Notes: a model not told the origin generated them from the sequence alone. Counted from the stretch's first letter, positions 17,615-26,982 are shown. The stretch is DNA of 64,000 nt from Streptomyces gelaticus (GCF_014649535.1 NZ_BMTF01000004.1:238900-302899); one strand, 5' to 3'. Program-made: numbers and translations.

Positions 17615-17645
17615 GGGTGCGGGATCCGCGCCGGACCCCGCACCC
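17615..17645. terminator. Hairpin between convergent folP2 and LOG-family genes
   Basis: GGGTGCGGGATCC (17615-17627) pairs with GGACCCCGCACCC (17633-17645) with one A/C mismatch and a 5-nt loop. Confidence 0.75.
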
Positions 17646-17655
17646 CGGACGGTCC

Positions 17656-18405
17656 CTACCGGCCGACCTCCTTCGTCACGAGGTCGACCGCCTCGTCCAC
17701 GTCGTCCGTGACGTGGAACAGCAGCATGTCGTGCTCGGACGCCTTGCCCTGCGCCACCACCGTGTTCCGCAGCCAGTCCACGAGACCGCTCCAGTAGGCG
17801 GTGCCGAACAGCACGATCGGGAAGCGGGTGACCTTGCCCGTCTGGACGAGGGTGAGCGCCTCGAAGAGTTCGTCCAGGGTGCCGAGCCCGCCGGGCAGTA
17901 CGACGAAGCCCTGCGCGTACTTCACGAACATCGTCTTGCGGACGAAGAAGTAGCGGAAGTTGACGCCGATGTCGACGTGCGGGTTGAGGCCCGACTCGAA
18001 GGGCAGCTCGATGCCGAGTCCGACCGAGATGCCCTTCGCCTCCCGCGCCCCCTTGTTCGCCGCCTCCATCGCCCCCGGCCCGCCTCCGGTGATCACCGCG
18101 AAGCCGGCCTCGACCAGGGCCTTGCCGATCCGTACGCCCGCCTCGTACTCGGGCCCGCCGGCGTGGGTGCGGGCCGAGCCGAAGACGCTGATCGCGCTCG
18201 GCAGTTCGGCCAGCGCGCCGAATCCCTCGACGAACTCCGACTGGATGCGCATCACCCGCCAGGGATCGGTGTGCACCCACTCGGAGTCGCCCTCGGTGTC
18301 CAGCAGCCGCTGATCGGTGGTGCCGGGCTGTACCTGTTCCCTACGGCGCAGTACTGGTCCGAGCCGCTGCTCCTCCGGGACGCGTGCCCCCTCGGGGTTG
18401 CCCAT
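17656..18405 (-). CDS. LOG-family / TIGR00730 Rossmann-fold protein
   Basis: A 249-residue nucleotide 5'-monophosphate phosphoribohydrolase family member. The Rossmann start is SAISVFGSART, the glycine loop is VITGGGPGAMEAANKGA, and the catalytic signature PGGLGTLDELFEALTLVQTGK holds the key Arg/Glu region (about residues 168-190). Family members cleave the ribose-phosphate from adenine-type nucleotides (cytokinin activation in plants and some bacteria). A GGAGGGAG precedes ATG 18405. It is Rv1205-like in position, next to folP2 and dapE. Confidence 0.9.
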   Translation of the reverse strand: MGNPEGARVPEEQRLGPVLRRREQVQPGTTDQRLLDTEGDSEWVHTDPWRVMRIQSEFVEGFGALAELPSAISVFGSARTHAGGPEYEAGVRIGKALVEAGFAVITGGGPGAMEAANKGAREAKGISVGLGIELPFESGLNPHVDIGVNFRYFFVRKTMFVKYAQGFVVLPGGLGTLDELFEALTLVQTGKVTRFPIVLFGTAYWSGLVDWLRNTVVAQGKASEHDMLLFHVTDDVDEAVDLVTKEVGR

Positions 18406-18517
18406 GATCTGCTCCCTCCGACGACGATCGACGACCGGTGGATCCTGGAGGATCCGTGGCCATCCGTGTCAGCTCAGGGTAGATCCATGGAGGTTACGGA
18501 CAGGAGAATGCCGTGGG

Positions 18518-19597
18518 TCAGGCGGTGAGCCAGGAGCGGAGCCGCTCCTCGCAGTGGGTGATCCGCTCGACCACCACGTGCTCGTCGCGCTTGTGGGCGA
18601 ACAGCGGGTCGCCCGGTCCGTAGTTCACCGCGGGGATGCCGAGGGAGCCGAAACGGGAGACGTCCGTCCAGCCGAACTTGGGGCGGGCGGTGCCGCCCAC
18701 CGCCGCCATGAACGCCTCGGCGGCCGGGTGGGAGAGGCCGGGCATGGCCGCGCCCGAGTGGTCGTCGACGACGAATTCGGCGACGCCGCAGTCCGCGAAG
18801 ACCTCGTGGACGTGGGCCAGCGCCTCCTCGGCGGTCCGGTCGGGCGCGTACCGGAAATTGACCACGACGGTGCAGGCGTCCGGGATGACGTTGTTGGCGA
18901 CGCCGCCCTCGATCCGTACGGCGTTCAGCCCCTCGCGGTATTCGAGGCCGTCGATGACCGGGCGGCGCGGTTCGTACGCGGCGAGGCGGGCCAGGATCGG
19001 GGCGGCGGCGTGGATGGCGTTGGACCCCATCCAGCCGCGCGCGGAGTGGGCCCGCTCCCCCTCGGTGCGCAGGAAGACCCGCAGGGTGCCCTGGCAGCCG
19101 CCCTCGACCTCGGCGTCGGAGCCCTCCAGCAGGACCGCGAAGTCGCCCGCCAGCCAGTCGGGGTGGGCGTCGGCAACGTGGCCGAGCCCGTTGAGGTGCG
19201 CGGCGACCTCTTCGTTGTCGTAGAAGACGAAGGTCAGGTCGCGGTTGGGCTCGGGCACGGTCGCGGCGATCCTCAGCTGGACGGCGACGCCCGACTTCAT
19301 GTCGGAGCTGCCGCAGCCCCACAGCACCCCGTTGTCGTCGAGCCGGGACGGCACGTTGTCGGCGATCGGGACGGTGTCGATGTGCCCCGCGAGCACCACG
19401 CGCTCGGCACGGCCCAGGTCCGTCCGGGCCACGACGTTGTTGCCGTGCCGGTCCACGGTCAGGTGCGGGAGGGTGCGCAGGGCCGCCTCGATCGCGTCCG
19501 CGAGGTCCTTCTCCTGACCGCTGACCGACGGGAAGTCGACGAGCCGTGCGGTGAGCGCCGGGCCGTCCAGGGTGAGGTCGAGTGTGGTTTCGGGCAT
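18518..19597 (-). CDS. dapE: Succinyl-diaminopimelate desuccinylase
   Basis: A 359-residue M20 metallopeptidase that releases LL-diaminopimelate from its N-succinyl form for lysine and peptidoglycan. Metal ligands and catalytic residues are visible in VLAGHIDTVP (His, Asp), WGCGSSDMKSGV (Asp), VFYDNEEV (Glu-Glu) and LLEGSDAEVEGGCQG, with the C-terminal His in GDPLFAHKRDEHV. The ATG at 19597 has no Shine-Dalgarno. TAGGGT (plus strand 19605-19610) ends 7 nt upstream, suggesting a leaderless mRNA. The dapC aminotransferase is about 2 kb away. Confidence 0.93.
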   Translation of the reverse strand: MPETTLDLTLDGPALTARLVDFPSVSGQEKDLADAIEAALRTLPHLTVDRHGNNVVARTDLGRAERVVLAGHIDTVPIADNVPSRLDDNGVLWGCGSSDMKSGVAVQLRIAATVPEPNRDLTFVFYDNEEVAAHLNGLGHVADAHPDWLAGDFAVLLEGSDAEVEGGCQGTLRVFLRTEGERAHSARGWMGSNAIHAAAPILARLAAYEPRRPVIDGLEYREGLNAVRIEGGVANNVIPDACTVVVNFRYAPDRTAEEALAHVHEVFADCGVAEFVVDDHSGAAMPGLSHPAAEAFMAAVGGTARPKFGWTDVSRFGSLGIPAVNYGPGDPLFAHKRDEHVVVERITHCEERLRSWLTA

Positions 19598-19604
19598 GAC
19601 ACCG

Positions 19605-19659
19605 ACCCTAAGGGACAGGGCCCTCGGCCCCGGACGGCTGCTCCAGTACGGTGGGCGCG
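19605..19659. promoter_or_regulatory. Divergent pair of leaderless-type promoters (dapE and 19659 gene)
   Basis: ACCCTA at 19605-19610 reads TAGGGT on the minus strand, 7 nt before the dapE ATG. TACGGT at 19647-19652 is 6 nt before the rightward GTG at 19659. The two starts are only 61 bp apart, so the promoters overlap back to back. Confidence 0.45.
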
Positions 19660-20609
19660 TGCCCCGGACCGTCCCCCCCGCCCGCCGACACACCGGCCGC
19701 AGCCGCCTCCTGCGCACTGCTGCCGCTCTTGTCGTGCTCGCCGCGCTCGGCGGCTATCTGACCGTTCAGTACATAACCGGCAGCAGGATCGTCGACGGCT
19801 GCACCGTGGAGTCGGCCGACGGTTCGGACGGCGAGGGCCGTACGTACCGGATGAGCCCGGAACAGGCCGCCAACGCCGCGACGATCTCCGCGGTCGGCAC
19901 CTCGCGGGGGATGCCGGAGCGTGCCGTGACGATCGCACTGGCGACCGCGCTGCAGGAGTCCGGGCTGCGCAACATCGAGCACGGTGACCGGGATTCGCTG
20001 GGGCTGTTCCAGCAGCGCCCCTCGCAGGGCTGGGGCACCGAGAAGCAGATCCTGGACCCGGTCTACTCCGCCGGGGAGTTCTACCGGCATCTGGCCGAGG
20101 TCCCCGGCTACTCGCGGCTGCCGCTGACGGTGGCCGCGCAGCGGGTCCAGCGCAGCGGATTCCCGCAGGCGTACGCGAAGCACGAGCCGGACGCGGCCCT
20201 GCTGGCGGCGGCGCTGACCGGTCGTACGCCCGCCTCGCTGAACTGCGCACCGCCACGGGCGACGGCGGCGAGCCCCGACGTCGCGGAGGTACGGGCGGAG
20301 CTGGTGCGCGCCTTCGGCAAGGACGTGCTGCCCGCGGTGACGACGGCACCGCGGGACGGCGGGCCCGCGGCCGGTGCGGCGGCGGCGAGCACGGTCCTGG
20401 TGCCGGTGCCCGCGACCGGGACGGCCGCCGGGGACGGCGGCGCGGCCCGGCGCGGCTGGGAGCTCGCGCACTGGGCGGTCGCGCAGTCCGAGACTCTCCG
20501 GCTGGCCGAGGTCTCGTACGCGGGCCGGGTCTGGGAGGCCGGGTCGGGCTGGCGGACGGAGCGCAAGGATTCGGGCACCACCGACGTCCGGATCCGGCTC
20601 GCGCACTAG
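19659..20609 (+). CDS. Membrane-anchored lysozyme-like protein
   Basis: A 316-residue protein with an Arg-rich N terminus and one transmembrane helix (LRTAAALVVLAALGGYLTVQYI, about residues 18-40). An extracellular domain follows. The core AVTIALATALQESGLRNIEHGDRDSLGLFQQRPSQGWGT, then ILDPVYSAGEFYRHL, is the soluble-lytic-transglycosylase-like domain common in Streptomyces secreted proteins, with the Glu in ALQESG as the presumed catalytic acid. Such proteins are often mis-annotated as heavy metal transporters. The tail (residues 230-316) is Ala/Pro-rich and resumes structure in the last 50 residues. GTG 19659 is chosen for the -10 spacing. Confidence 0.75.
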   Translation: MPRTVPPARRHTGRSRLLRTAAALVVLAALGGYLTVQYITGSRIVDGCTVESADGSDGEGRTYRMSPEQAANAATISAVGTSRGMPERAVTIALATALQESGLRNIEHGDRDSLGLFQQRPSQGWGTEKQILDPVYSAGEFYRHLAEVPGYSRLPLTVAAQRVQRSGFPQAYAKHEPDAALLAAALTGRTPASLNCAPPRATAASPDVAEVRAELVRAFGKDVLPAVTTAPRDGGPAAGAAAASTVLVPVPATGTAAGDGGAARRGWELAHWAVAQSETLRLAEVSYAGRVWEAGSGWRTERKDSGTTDVRIRLAH

Positions 20610-20898
20610 TTCACGCGATCGCCCGCAGGTGTCGTTCCCGCCCGTTTCGAGCGCCCCCTCGCACGCCCCCTCCCCGCAGCCGCCCTTCGTCACCTCAATT
20701 CCCTTGCGGTCAAAGGGAAGCGACGGTTCATCACCCTTCCCGGGAACGCCGGTTTCGCCCGGGTTCCTCCGTTGCAGATCATGTGACGCATTACCGACTC
20801 TTTACCTCGGCCCACCGCAACCTCCCCCGACCTTTCGACGGTTGTCACTGCGTCCGATCAATGGACAGACCCATTCCTCGTCCCGTCGAAGGAGCATC

Positions 20899-21312
20899 AT
20901 GTCCCTCCCCCTGACCCGCCGGATCGCCCGTGCCGCGCTGCTGATCGCCGCGGGTGCCGCCCCCGTGGTCGGTGCGGCCGGAGCCGCGGGCGCCGCGGAG
21001 CTCCCGCAGACCCCGGATCTCGGTGGTCTGACCACCCTCGACGGTGCCGGTCTCGGCAAGACGGTCGACGGCGCGTCCCAGCAGGGCACCGAGGCGGCGG
21101 GCGACACCGGCGGCAGGATCGTCGGCACGGCCCTCCCGGCCGCGGGCGACACCGTCGGCAAGGCCGACGCCAAGACCTCCCCCACCGTGCGGAAGGCCGC
21201 GGGCGGCGCCGCCGACAGCGCGGGCCAGGTCCTCGGTGACACCACCGGCGCCGCGACCCAGGGCGGCCTGCCCACCCAGGGCCTGCCCACCCGGGGTCTG
21301 CCGCTCGGCTGA
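20899..21312 (+). CDS. Small secreted Gly/Ala/Thr-rich protein
   Basis: A 137-residue exported protein with an n-region LTRRIAR, hydrophobic core and predicted cleavage near AGAAGAAELP. The mature chain is low complexity (Gly, Ala, Thr, Asp) and ends in a short repeat, GGLPTQGLPTRGLPLG. GAAGGAG precedes the ATG. No family function is known; similar proteins occur across Streptomyces and are sometimes labelled ATP-binding without basis. It is monocistronic, closed by a perfect terminator. The C-terminal LPTxG-like words are not a sortase signal because no hydrophobic tail follows. Confidence 0.75.
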   Translation: MSLPLTRRIARAALLIAAGAAPVVGAAGAAGAAELPQTPDLGGLTTLDGAGLGKTVDGASQQGTEAAGDTGGRIVGTALPAAGDTVGKADAKTSPTVRKAAGGAADSAGQVLGDTTGAATQGGLPTQGLPTRGLPLG

Positions 21313-21345
21313 CCCGGTCCGGCCGCTGGCCGGCAGCAGCACACA

Positions 21346-21387
21346 CGCGCGGGGCTCCGGGAGTGCGCACTCCCGGAGCCCCGCGCG
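21346..21387. terminator. Perfect 42-bp palindromic terminator
   Basis: Two 21-nt arms (21346-21366 and 21367-21387) are exact inverse complements, with core GGGCTCCGGGAGTGCGCACT. It lies between the small secreted protein gene (+) and dapC (-), and no T-run flanks it. Confidence 0.9.
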
Positions 21388-21400
21388 GTTGCCGCCGCTC

Positions 21401-22495
21401 TCAGGACAGCCGCTTCACCGCCGCCGCCACCCGCTCGTCCGTCGCCGTGAAGGCCACCCGTACGAAGTGGTCCCCGGCCGGCCCGTAGAAGTCGCCCGGC
21501 GCCACCAGAATGCCCAGCTCCGCCAGGTGCGCCACGGTCTCCCAGCACGGCTCGTCGCGCGTCGCCCACAGGTAGAGGCCGGCCTCGCTGTGCTCGATGC
21601 GGAAGCCGTGCGCCTCCAGGGCGGTGCGCAGGGCCGCGCGCCGCTCCGCGTACCGGGCCCGCTGCTCGGCGACGTGCTCGTCGTCGCCGAGCGCCGCGAC
21701 CGTCGCCGCCTGGACCGGGGCCGGCGTCATCATGCCGCCGTGCTTGCGGATCAGCAGCAGCTCGCTCAGCACCGCCGTGTCGCCCGCGATGAAGGCGGCG
21801 CGGTATCCGGCCAGGTTGGAGCGCTTGGAGAGCGAGTGGACGGCGACGATGCCGTCGTACGTACCGCCGCAGACGTCCGGGTGCAGTACGGAGACCGGTT
21901 CGGCCTCCCAGCCCAGCTCCAGGTAGCACTCGTCGCTGAAGACCAGCACACCGTGCTCGCGGGCCCAGGCGACGATCCGGGTCAGTTCGTCCTTGGCCAG
22001 GACGCGGCCGGTCGGGTTGGACGGCGAGTTGAGCCAGAGCAGCTTCAGCCCGGCCGGGTCCAGCTCGGTCGGGTCGTCGTAGACGACGGGCTCGGCGCCG
22101 CAGAGCCGGGCGCCCACCTCGTAGGTCGGGTAGGCGAGGCGCGGGTACGCCACCTTGTCGCCCGCACCGAGTCCGAGCTGGGTCGGCAGCCAGGCCACCA
22201 GCTCCTTGGAACCGACGACCGGCAGTACGTGCCCGTGCGTCACCCCGACCGCTCCTAGCCGCCGCTCCACCCATCCGGCGATCGCGTCACGCAGCTCGCT
22301 GGTCCCCCACACCGTCGGATAGCCGGGGCTGTCCGCAGCGGCGACGAGCGCCCGCCGGATCAGCTCGGGCACCGGGTCGACGGGGGTGCCGACGGACAGG
22401 TCCACGATGCCGTCGGGGTGGGCCGCAGCCGTCGACTGGTAGGGCGCGAGCTTGTCCCAGGGAAAGACCGGGAGGCGGGAGGAGACTGCGGACAC
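21401..22495 (-). CDS. dapC: Succinyldiaminopimelate transaminase (class I/II aminotransferase)
   Basis: A 364-residue PLP enzyme. N-terminal LPVFPWDKLAPYQSTAAAHPDGIVDLSVGTPVDPVP is typical of the actinobacterial DapC group. SPSNPTGRVL binds the cofactor region, FSDECYLELG supplies the Asp, and VHSLSKRSNLAGYR contains the Schiff-base lysine. VRVAFTATDE near the end carries the substrate-carboxylate Arg. GTG 22495 is chosen because the ORF upstream has no family content. It is next to the ferredoxin gene exactly as fdxC-dapC in mycobacteria, but an intervening terminator partly separates them. Confidence 0.9.
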   Translation of the reverse strand: MSAVSSRLPVFPWDKLAPYQSTAAAHPDGIVDLSVGTPVDPVPELIRRALVAAADSPGYPTVWGTSELRDAIAGWVERRLGAVGVTHGHVLPVVGSKELVAWLPTQLGLGAGDKVAYPRLAYPTYEVGARLCGAEPVVYDDPTELDPAGLKLLWLNSPSNPTGRVLAKDELTRIVAWAREHGVLVFSDECYLELGWEAEPVSVLHPDVCGGTYDGIVAVHSLSKRSNLAGYRAAFIAGDTAVLSELLLIRKHGGMMTPAPVQAATVAALGDDEHVAEQRARYAERRAALRTALEAHGFRIEHSEAGLYLWATRDEPCWETVAHLAELGILVAPGDFYGPAGDHFVRVAFTATDERVAAAVKRLS

Positions 22496-22587
22496 GGATC
22501 TCTGCTTTCTCGTACGGGGGTCACGCGGGACACGCACGGGTCGCGGGGAACCTCCGGCCCGCCCGTCACCCGGGTGTGGAAACGCCT

Positions 22588-22620
22588 CGGTCCCGCACGG
22601 TGACGAGCCGTACGGGACCG
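22588..22620 (-). terminator. Hairpin between the ferredoxin gene and dapC
   Basis: CGGTCCCGCACGG (22588-22600) pairs with CCGTACGGGACCG (22608-22620) with one central mismatch and a 7-nt loop. It lies 26 nt after the ferredoxin stop, so it probably reduces read-through into dapC. Confidence 0.75.
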
Positions 22621-22645
22621 GGGCGGCGCACGTGCTGGCCGCTGA

Positions 22646-22966
22646 CTACTGGTTCTGCGGCGGCAGCGCGGCGATGAACGCGTGGTCGCGCTCGATCAGG
22701 CCAAGCTTGGAGGCACCACCGGGCGACCCGAGGTCGTCGAAGAACTCGACGTTCGCCTTGTAGTAGTCCTTCCACTCCTCCGGGGTGTCGTCCTCGTAGA
22801 AGATGGCCTCGACCGGGCACACCGGCTCACAGGCTCCGCAGTCGACGCATTCGTCCGGGTGGATGTACAAGGACCGCTGGCCCTCGTAGATGCAGTCGAC
22901 GGGGCACTCTTCGATGCAGGCCTTGTCCTTTACGTCGACACAAGGCTGCGCGATGACGTAGGTCAC
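22646..22966 (-). CDS. fdxA: 7Fe (3Fe-4S/4Fe-4S) ferredoxin
   Basis: A 106-residue bacterial ferredoxin starting VTYVIAQPCVDVKDKAC. The first cluster motif is CVDVKDKACIEECPVDC and the second is CVDCGACEPVCPVEA, the mixed 3Fe/4Fe pattern. The C-terminal extension has DYYKANVEFFDDLGSPGGA, common in Streptomyces FdxA. GTG 22966 has GGAGG 9 nt upstream. It donates electrons to cytochromes P450 and other oxidoreductases in the cytoplasm. Confidence 0.95.
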   Translation of the reverse strand: MTYVIAQPCVDVKDKACIEECPVDCIYEGQRSLYIHPDECVDCGACEPVCPVEAIFYEDDTPEEWKDYYKANVEFFDDLGSPGGASKLGLIERDHAFIAALPPQNQ

Positions 22967-23083
22967 GCTGTCGTTCCTCCTCGGTAGGGCGTTGGCTCTC
23001 GCGCGGGAGCGCGGCGTCGTCGATGCCCGCACCTAGTATCTCCGTTCCGGGGCACGAACCGAACAGGAGGGGCGTACAGAGCT

Positions 23084-24085
23084 GTGGAATTCACCATCGG
23101 CGGACAGCTCAGGGTCCGAATCACACCGGCTGACGTGGGCAAACGGGTATCAGTCCGGCGTGTGTGCGAGACGGCCCCACAAGGAGCGACGTTCACCGAC
23201 ACGGTAGGAGTTCTCACATCGTGGGACGACGGTGTGCTCTCGATCACACCGAAGAGCGGTGAGTCCGTCCATATCCCTGAATCGGCACTGGTGGCGGGCA
23301 AGGTGGTGCCCGCGGCTCCGGCCCGGCGGCGCGGTCCGGCGGCCTCCTTCGAGGAGCTCGCGCCGGTCTGCGCCCGTGCCTGGCAGCCGGTGGAGAGCGA
23401 ACCGCTGGGCGACTGGCTCCTGCGCGCCGCGCGGGGGTTCACCCGGCGCGCCAACTCCGTGCTGCCGCTCGGCGACCCGGGCGTCCCGCTCGACGAGGCG
23501 CTCGGGCACGTCCGGCAGTGGTACGGGGAACGGGACCTGCCCGCGTACATCCAGACCGCGACCGGCGCCGAGGGCACCCAGGAGCTGCTCTGCGCGGAGC
23601 TGGAGGAGCGCGGATGGCGCCGCGAGGTGACGGCGGAGGTACGCACCGCCGGGCTCGCCCCGATCGGCGATCGGGACGCGGACGCGTCCCGGGTGCGGCT
23701 GAGCCGGGACCTCGACGAGACCTGGCTCTCCCGCTACCAGCGCTTCGAGACCCCGGGCCCGCACGTCCTGGCGGTGCTGCGCGGCGGCCCCTCGGTGTGG
23801 TTCGCCTCGGTGCCCGGCGACAGCCCGGAAGCGGCGCCCGCCGCGATCGGGCGGTGCGTGGTGGACGGGCGGTGGGCCGGCTTCATGGCCGTCGAGGTCG
23901 ATCCCGCGCAGCGGCGCCGGGGGCTCGCCTCCGCAGTGATGACCGCGCTCGCCGGCAAGGCGCTGGAGGAGGGCGCGTCGGCCGCATGGCTCCAGGTGGA
24001 GACGGACAACGAGGGGGCGCGGGCGCTGTACGAGGGCATGGGGTTCGCGGTCCACCACCTCTATCACCACTTCTGGCCGGCGTGA
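23084..24085 (+). CDS. GNAT-family N-acetyltransferase with N-terminal SH3-like domain
   Basis: A 333-residue protein. Residues 1-75 form a beta-rich, SH3-like module (LRVRITPADVGKRVSVRR ... FTDTVGVLTSWDDGVLSITPKSGESVHIPESALVAGKVVP). After a spacer, residues about 245-333 show the GNAT acetyl-CoA fold with VEVDPAQRRRGLASAVMTALAGKALEEG (motif A, R/Q-x-x-G-x-G/A variant) and TDNEGARALYEGMGFAVHHLYHHF (motif B). Acceptor unknown. It starts with GTG, with AGGAGGGG about 13 nt upstream, and is divergent from the ferredoxin gene. Confidence 0.87.
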   Translation: MEFTIGGQLRVRITPADVGKRVSVRRVCETAPQGATFTDTVGVLTSWDDGVLSITPKSGESVHIPESALVAGKVVPAAPARRRGPAASFEELAPVCARAWQPVESEPLGDWLLRAARGFTRRANSVLPLGDPGVPLDEALGHVRQWYGERDLPAYIQTATGAEGTQELLCAELEERGWRREVTAEVRTAGLAPIGDRDADASRVRLSRDLDETWLSRYQRFETPGPHVLAVLRGGPSVWFASVPGDSPEAAPAAIGRCVVDGRWAGFMAVEVDPAQRRRGLASAVMTALAGKALEEGASAAWLQVETDNEGARALYEGMGFAVHHLYHHFWPA

Positions 24086-24103
24086 CGGGGACGGACGGGT
24101 CCG

Positions 24104-24952
24104 ATGAACCCTGAACCCGCCGAGCGGCCGGACCGGGACGAGCTGTACAGGCAGTTCGCCGAGGAGGCGCGCGCCGAGCGGCCGGACCTCGCGCTGCTCT
24201 GCCTGCTGCTGGGCGCGATGGCCGATCCGGCGCTGGACGCGCACGGGATCGATGCGGCCCAGATCGAACTGGACGAGCTTGCGGGCCGGCTTCCGTACGG
24301 GATCCGGGGCGGCCGGGCCTGGGCCTCGGCGCTGGCCGAACTGCTCGGTGAACGGTGCGGCTTCGCGGGCTCGTCGGCGGACTACCAGCGGCTGGAGTCG
24401 TCGCTGCTGCACGAGGTGCTGCGCAGGCGGCGCGGGCTGCCGATCACGCTGTCCGTGGTGTGGATCGAGGTCGCGCGGCGGGCGGGCGCCCCGGTGTACG
24501 GGGTGGCGCTGCCCGGCCATTTCGTCGTCGGCTTCGGCGATCCGGCCGAGCGGGTGCTGGCCGACCCCTTCGACGGGGGCCGGCCGATGACCGGGCAGGA
24601 CGCGGAGCTGCTGGTGGCCGGGGCCACCGGGGAGCCGCTGGAGGAGTCGATGCTGGCGCCCGCACGGCCGCTGGAGATCGTGCTGCGGATCCTGAACAAC
24701 ATCAGGGCGTGGGCGGCGACCCGTCCGGAGCGCACCGATGTGGCGCTGTGGGCGGTGGACCTGTCGCTGCTGCTCCCCTCGCACCCGGCCAGGCTCCGTT
24801 ACGAGCGCGCGCAGCTGCTCGTCCAGAGCGGGCAGTTCCTGCGCGGGGCGGCGGAGATGGAGGAGTACGCGGATGTGGTCGGCCAAGTCGATCCCGCGGC
24901 GGCGGAGGCGATCCGGCACCGGGCACGGGCGGCCCGCTCGCTGCTGAACTGA
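24104..24952 (+). CDS. SirB1/transglutaminase-like family protein
   Basis: A 282-residue soluble protein of the SirB1 (Transglut_core2) family. The core is LLHEVLRRRRGLPITLSVVWIEVARRAGAPVYGVALPGHFVVGF, where the family's Cys/His of true transglutaminases is replaced (ITLSV; His remains in GHFV), so catalysis is doubtful. C-terminal helices (LNNIRAWAATRPERTDVALWAVDLSLLLPSHPARLRYERAQLLVQSGQF) resemble TPR repeats. It begins 18 nt after the acetyltransferase gene, so the two are probably co-transcribed. Confidence 0.83.
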   Translation: MNPEPAERPDRDELYRQFAEEARAERPDLALLCLLLGAMADPALDAHGIDAAQIELDELAGRLPYGIRGGRAWASALAELLGERCGFAGSSADYQRLESSLLHEVLRRRRGLPITLSVVWIEVARRAGAPVYGVALPGHFVVGFGDPAERVLADPFDGGRPMTGQDAELLVAGATGEPLEESMLAPARPLEIVLRILNNIRAWAATRPERTDVALWAVDLSLLLPSHPARLRYERAQLLVQSGQFLRGAAEMEEYADVVGQVDPAAAEAIRHRARAARSLLN

Positions 24953-24966
24953 GGGCCGCCCCGGGG

Positions 24967-26982
24967 TCACCGCCCGTCCCTGCCCGGGGCCTGCCTGCGC
25001 GCCGTACGCAGCAGGTACTCCTTGCGGTGGAGCGGATCGCGGTCGGTGCGCGGCCGGTCCGGCGGCGCACCCGCAACCGCGCGGTAGCTGTCGAAGCCGG
25101 ACTCCAGGATGCCCTCGCCGCGCGTCAGGGCCGGCAGCTGCTGCTGGAGCTCATGGACGCGGGCCGCCGGGATCTCGCCCTCCAGCACACATGTGGAACC
25201 GTGCACGGCCGGGGTCCCCGGCACGGCCCCCAGATGTGCGAGTACGGGCAGGACCGGGCCGAGCAGGTCCGCGGGGAATTCCAGGCGGAACCGGTGGATC
25301 GGCTCGTGCACCGTGGTGCCGGCCTGCTCGAGCGCGCTCATCAGGACCAGCGGGGTCAGATTACGGAAGTCCCCCGCGGTGCTCGACATGCTCTTGTCGA
25401 AAACGGCGTGGGAATGACTCTGGCGGGGCCAGTAGCCGGAATGCGTCAGGGTGACGACGCAGTCGGTTACCTGCCAGCCGTGAATTCCCTGCCGCAGGGT
25501 TTCCGCCACGGTCTCCTCCACCGCCCTCATCAGAGAGAAGGGCATCGATCCGAGCTCCACCTCAAGTCGGTAGGCGATACCGCTGCCGACCGGGGCGGGG
25601 TCGACCCTGAGACCGATGGTCGCCAGAAAGGGATTCCCGTTCTGCTCGCCGATCTCGTACGCCGCTCCGCTGCCGTTCGGCCGCTCCAGGCAGATGGTCG
25701 TGGTCTCTCGGAAGGTGACACCGATTCCGAATTCGTCGGCAAGCGTCGCCTGGATGACTTCCTTCTGCACTTCGCCGTAGAGCGAGACGGAGACCTCCTT
25801 CCGGACGTCGTCCTGGCGAAGATTGATCAGTGGGTCCTGTTCGGCGAGCTGCGCGAGCGCGGAGTGCAGTTCGCCCCGGCTCGCCGGAGGGCAGGGCACC
25901 ACGACCGATTCCAGCGTCGGCGGAGGGAACGACCGGACCGGCGCGGCTTGGTCCGGTACACCGACGGGATCGCCGACCCGGATACCCCCGAGCCCCCGGA
26001 GCTTCGCGATCCGGCCCGCGCCGACCTCCGCCGCACGCACGGCCGAGCCGCGGTCGAAGAGGCTGATCCCGGTCACCTTGCCCTCGGCGCGCCCGTCGCC
26101 GCGGCCGAACGGCAGCCGGTCGCGGATCCGTACCGTGCCCGAGAACATCCGGACGTACGCCGTCTTCTCGCCGCCCGGCCCGCGCTCCACCTTGAAGACC
26201 GTGCCCGAAACCGGCCCGCCGGCCCCGCCGCCGCTCGCGGGCAGCAGTTCCCGGACCCCGCTGACCAGGGCGTCCACCCCGGCGCCGGTGATCGCCGAGC
26301 CGGAGTACACCGGGTGCACCAGCGCCCGCCCGGTCTGCGCCGCCAGCTCTTCGCGCAGCCTGCCGTACGGGAGCGCCGCGGCGTTCTCGACGTACGCGTC
26401 CAGGAGGGCGTCGTCGTGGTCGGCGAGCAGTTCGGCCAGCCGCTCCGTGAATCCGGTGTCGGCGCCGGTGTACGGCGTGCAGCGGGCCTCCCGGCCGCCC
26501 GGTCCGTCGACCGAGCCCATGGCGACCACGGCCGGGGTCAGCTTCTGGGTGATGCTCCGCAGGACAGCCTCGCTCCGCGCACCGCCGCGGTCGACCTTGT
26601 TCACGAAAATGAGCGTCGGAATGCGCAGGCGCCGCAGTGTCCGCATCAGAACGCGACTCTGGGCCTGTACGCCTTCCACCGCGGAGATGACCAGCACGGC
26701 ACCGTCGAGCACACTCAGCACCCGCTCCACCTCGGCGATGAAATCGGGGTGACCGGGGGTGTCGATCAGATTGACGGTGGTGTCTTCGACGGCGAACGAG
26801 ACGACGGCGGACTTGATCGTGATGCCGCGTTGCCGTTCGAGTGCCAGGGAATCGGTCCGGGTACTGCCGTCGTCGACGCTGCCGATCTCGTCGATGACGC
26901 CGGCGGTATGGAGCAGCCGCTCGGTCAGGCTCGTCTTACCGGCGTCGACATGCGCCAGAATTCCCAGATTCAGTGTGTGCAC
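24967..26982 (-). CDS. TetM/OtrA-type ribosomal protection protein
   Basis: A 671-residue translational GTPase of the tetracycline ribosomal-protection group, closest in pattern to Streptomyces OtrA. G motifs are [15 protein letters not shown] (G1), RGITIKSA (G2), [15 protein letters not shown] (G3) and [11 protein letters not shown] (G4), followed by EF-G-like domains, with the loop region [23 protein letters not shown] near residue 520. It would bind the ribosome and dislodge tetracycline. Residence in the core chromosome suggests self-protection or intrinsic resistance. GTG 26982 has GGAG 4 nt upstream and is overlapped by a 36-residue leader ORF with a better ribosome-binding site. Confidence 0.9.
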   Translation of the reverse strand: MHTLNLGILAHVDAGKTSLTERLLHTAGVIDEIGSVDDGSTRTDSLALERQRGITIKSAVVSFAVEDTTVNLIDTPGHPDFIAEVERVLSVLDGAVLVISAVEGVQAQSRVLMRTLRRLRIPTLIFVNKVDRGGARSEAVLRSITQKLTPAVVAMGSVDGPGGREARCTPYTGADTGFTERLAELLADHDDALLDAYVENAAALPYGRLREELAAQTGRALVHPVYSGSAITGAGVDALVSGVRELLPASGGGAGGPVSGTVFKVERGPGGEKTAYVRMFSGTVRIRDRLPFGRGDGRAEGKVTGISLFDRGSAVRAAEVGAGRIAKLRGLGGIRVGDPVGVPDQAAPVRSFPPPTLESVVVPCPPASRGELHSALAQLAEQDPLINLRQDDVRKEVSVSLYGEVQKEVIQATLADEFGIGVTFRETTTICLERPNGSGAAYEIGEQNGNPFLATIGLRVDPAPVGSGIAYRLEVELGSMPFSLMRAVEETVAETLRQGIHGWQVTDCVVTLTHSGYWPRQSHSHAVFDKSMSSTAGDFRNLTPLVLMSALEQAGTTVHEPIHRFRLEFPADLLGPVLPVLAHLGAVPGTPAVHGSTCVLEGEIPAARVHELQQQLPALTRGEGILESGFDSYRAVAGAPPDRPRTDRDPLHRKEYLLRTARRQAPGRDGR

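Noticed and set aside
21262..21309. LPTQG/LPTRG words as LPxTG sortase signals at the end of the small secreted protein
   Set aside because: The order of residues differs from LPxTG and the protein ends without a hydrophobic segment or basic tail.
24967..26982. Elongation factor G or peptide release factor 3
   Set aside because: Length, N terminus ([20 protein letters not shown]) and the C-terminal [20 protein letters not shown] block fit tetracycline ribosomal protection proteins of the OtrA type.
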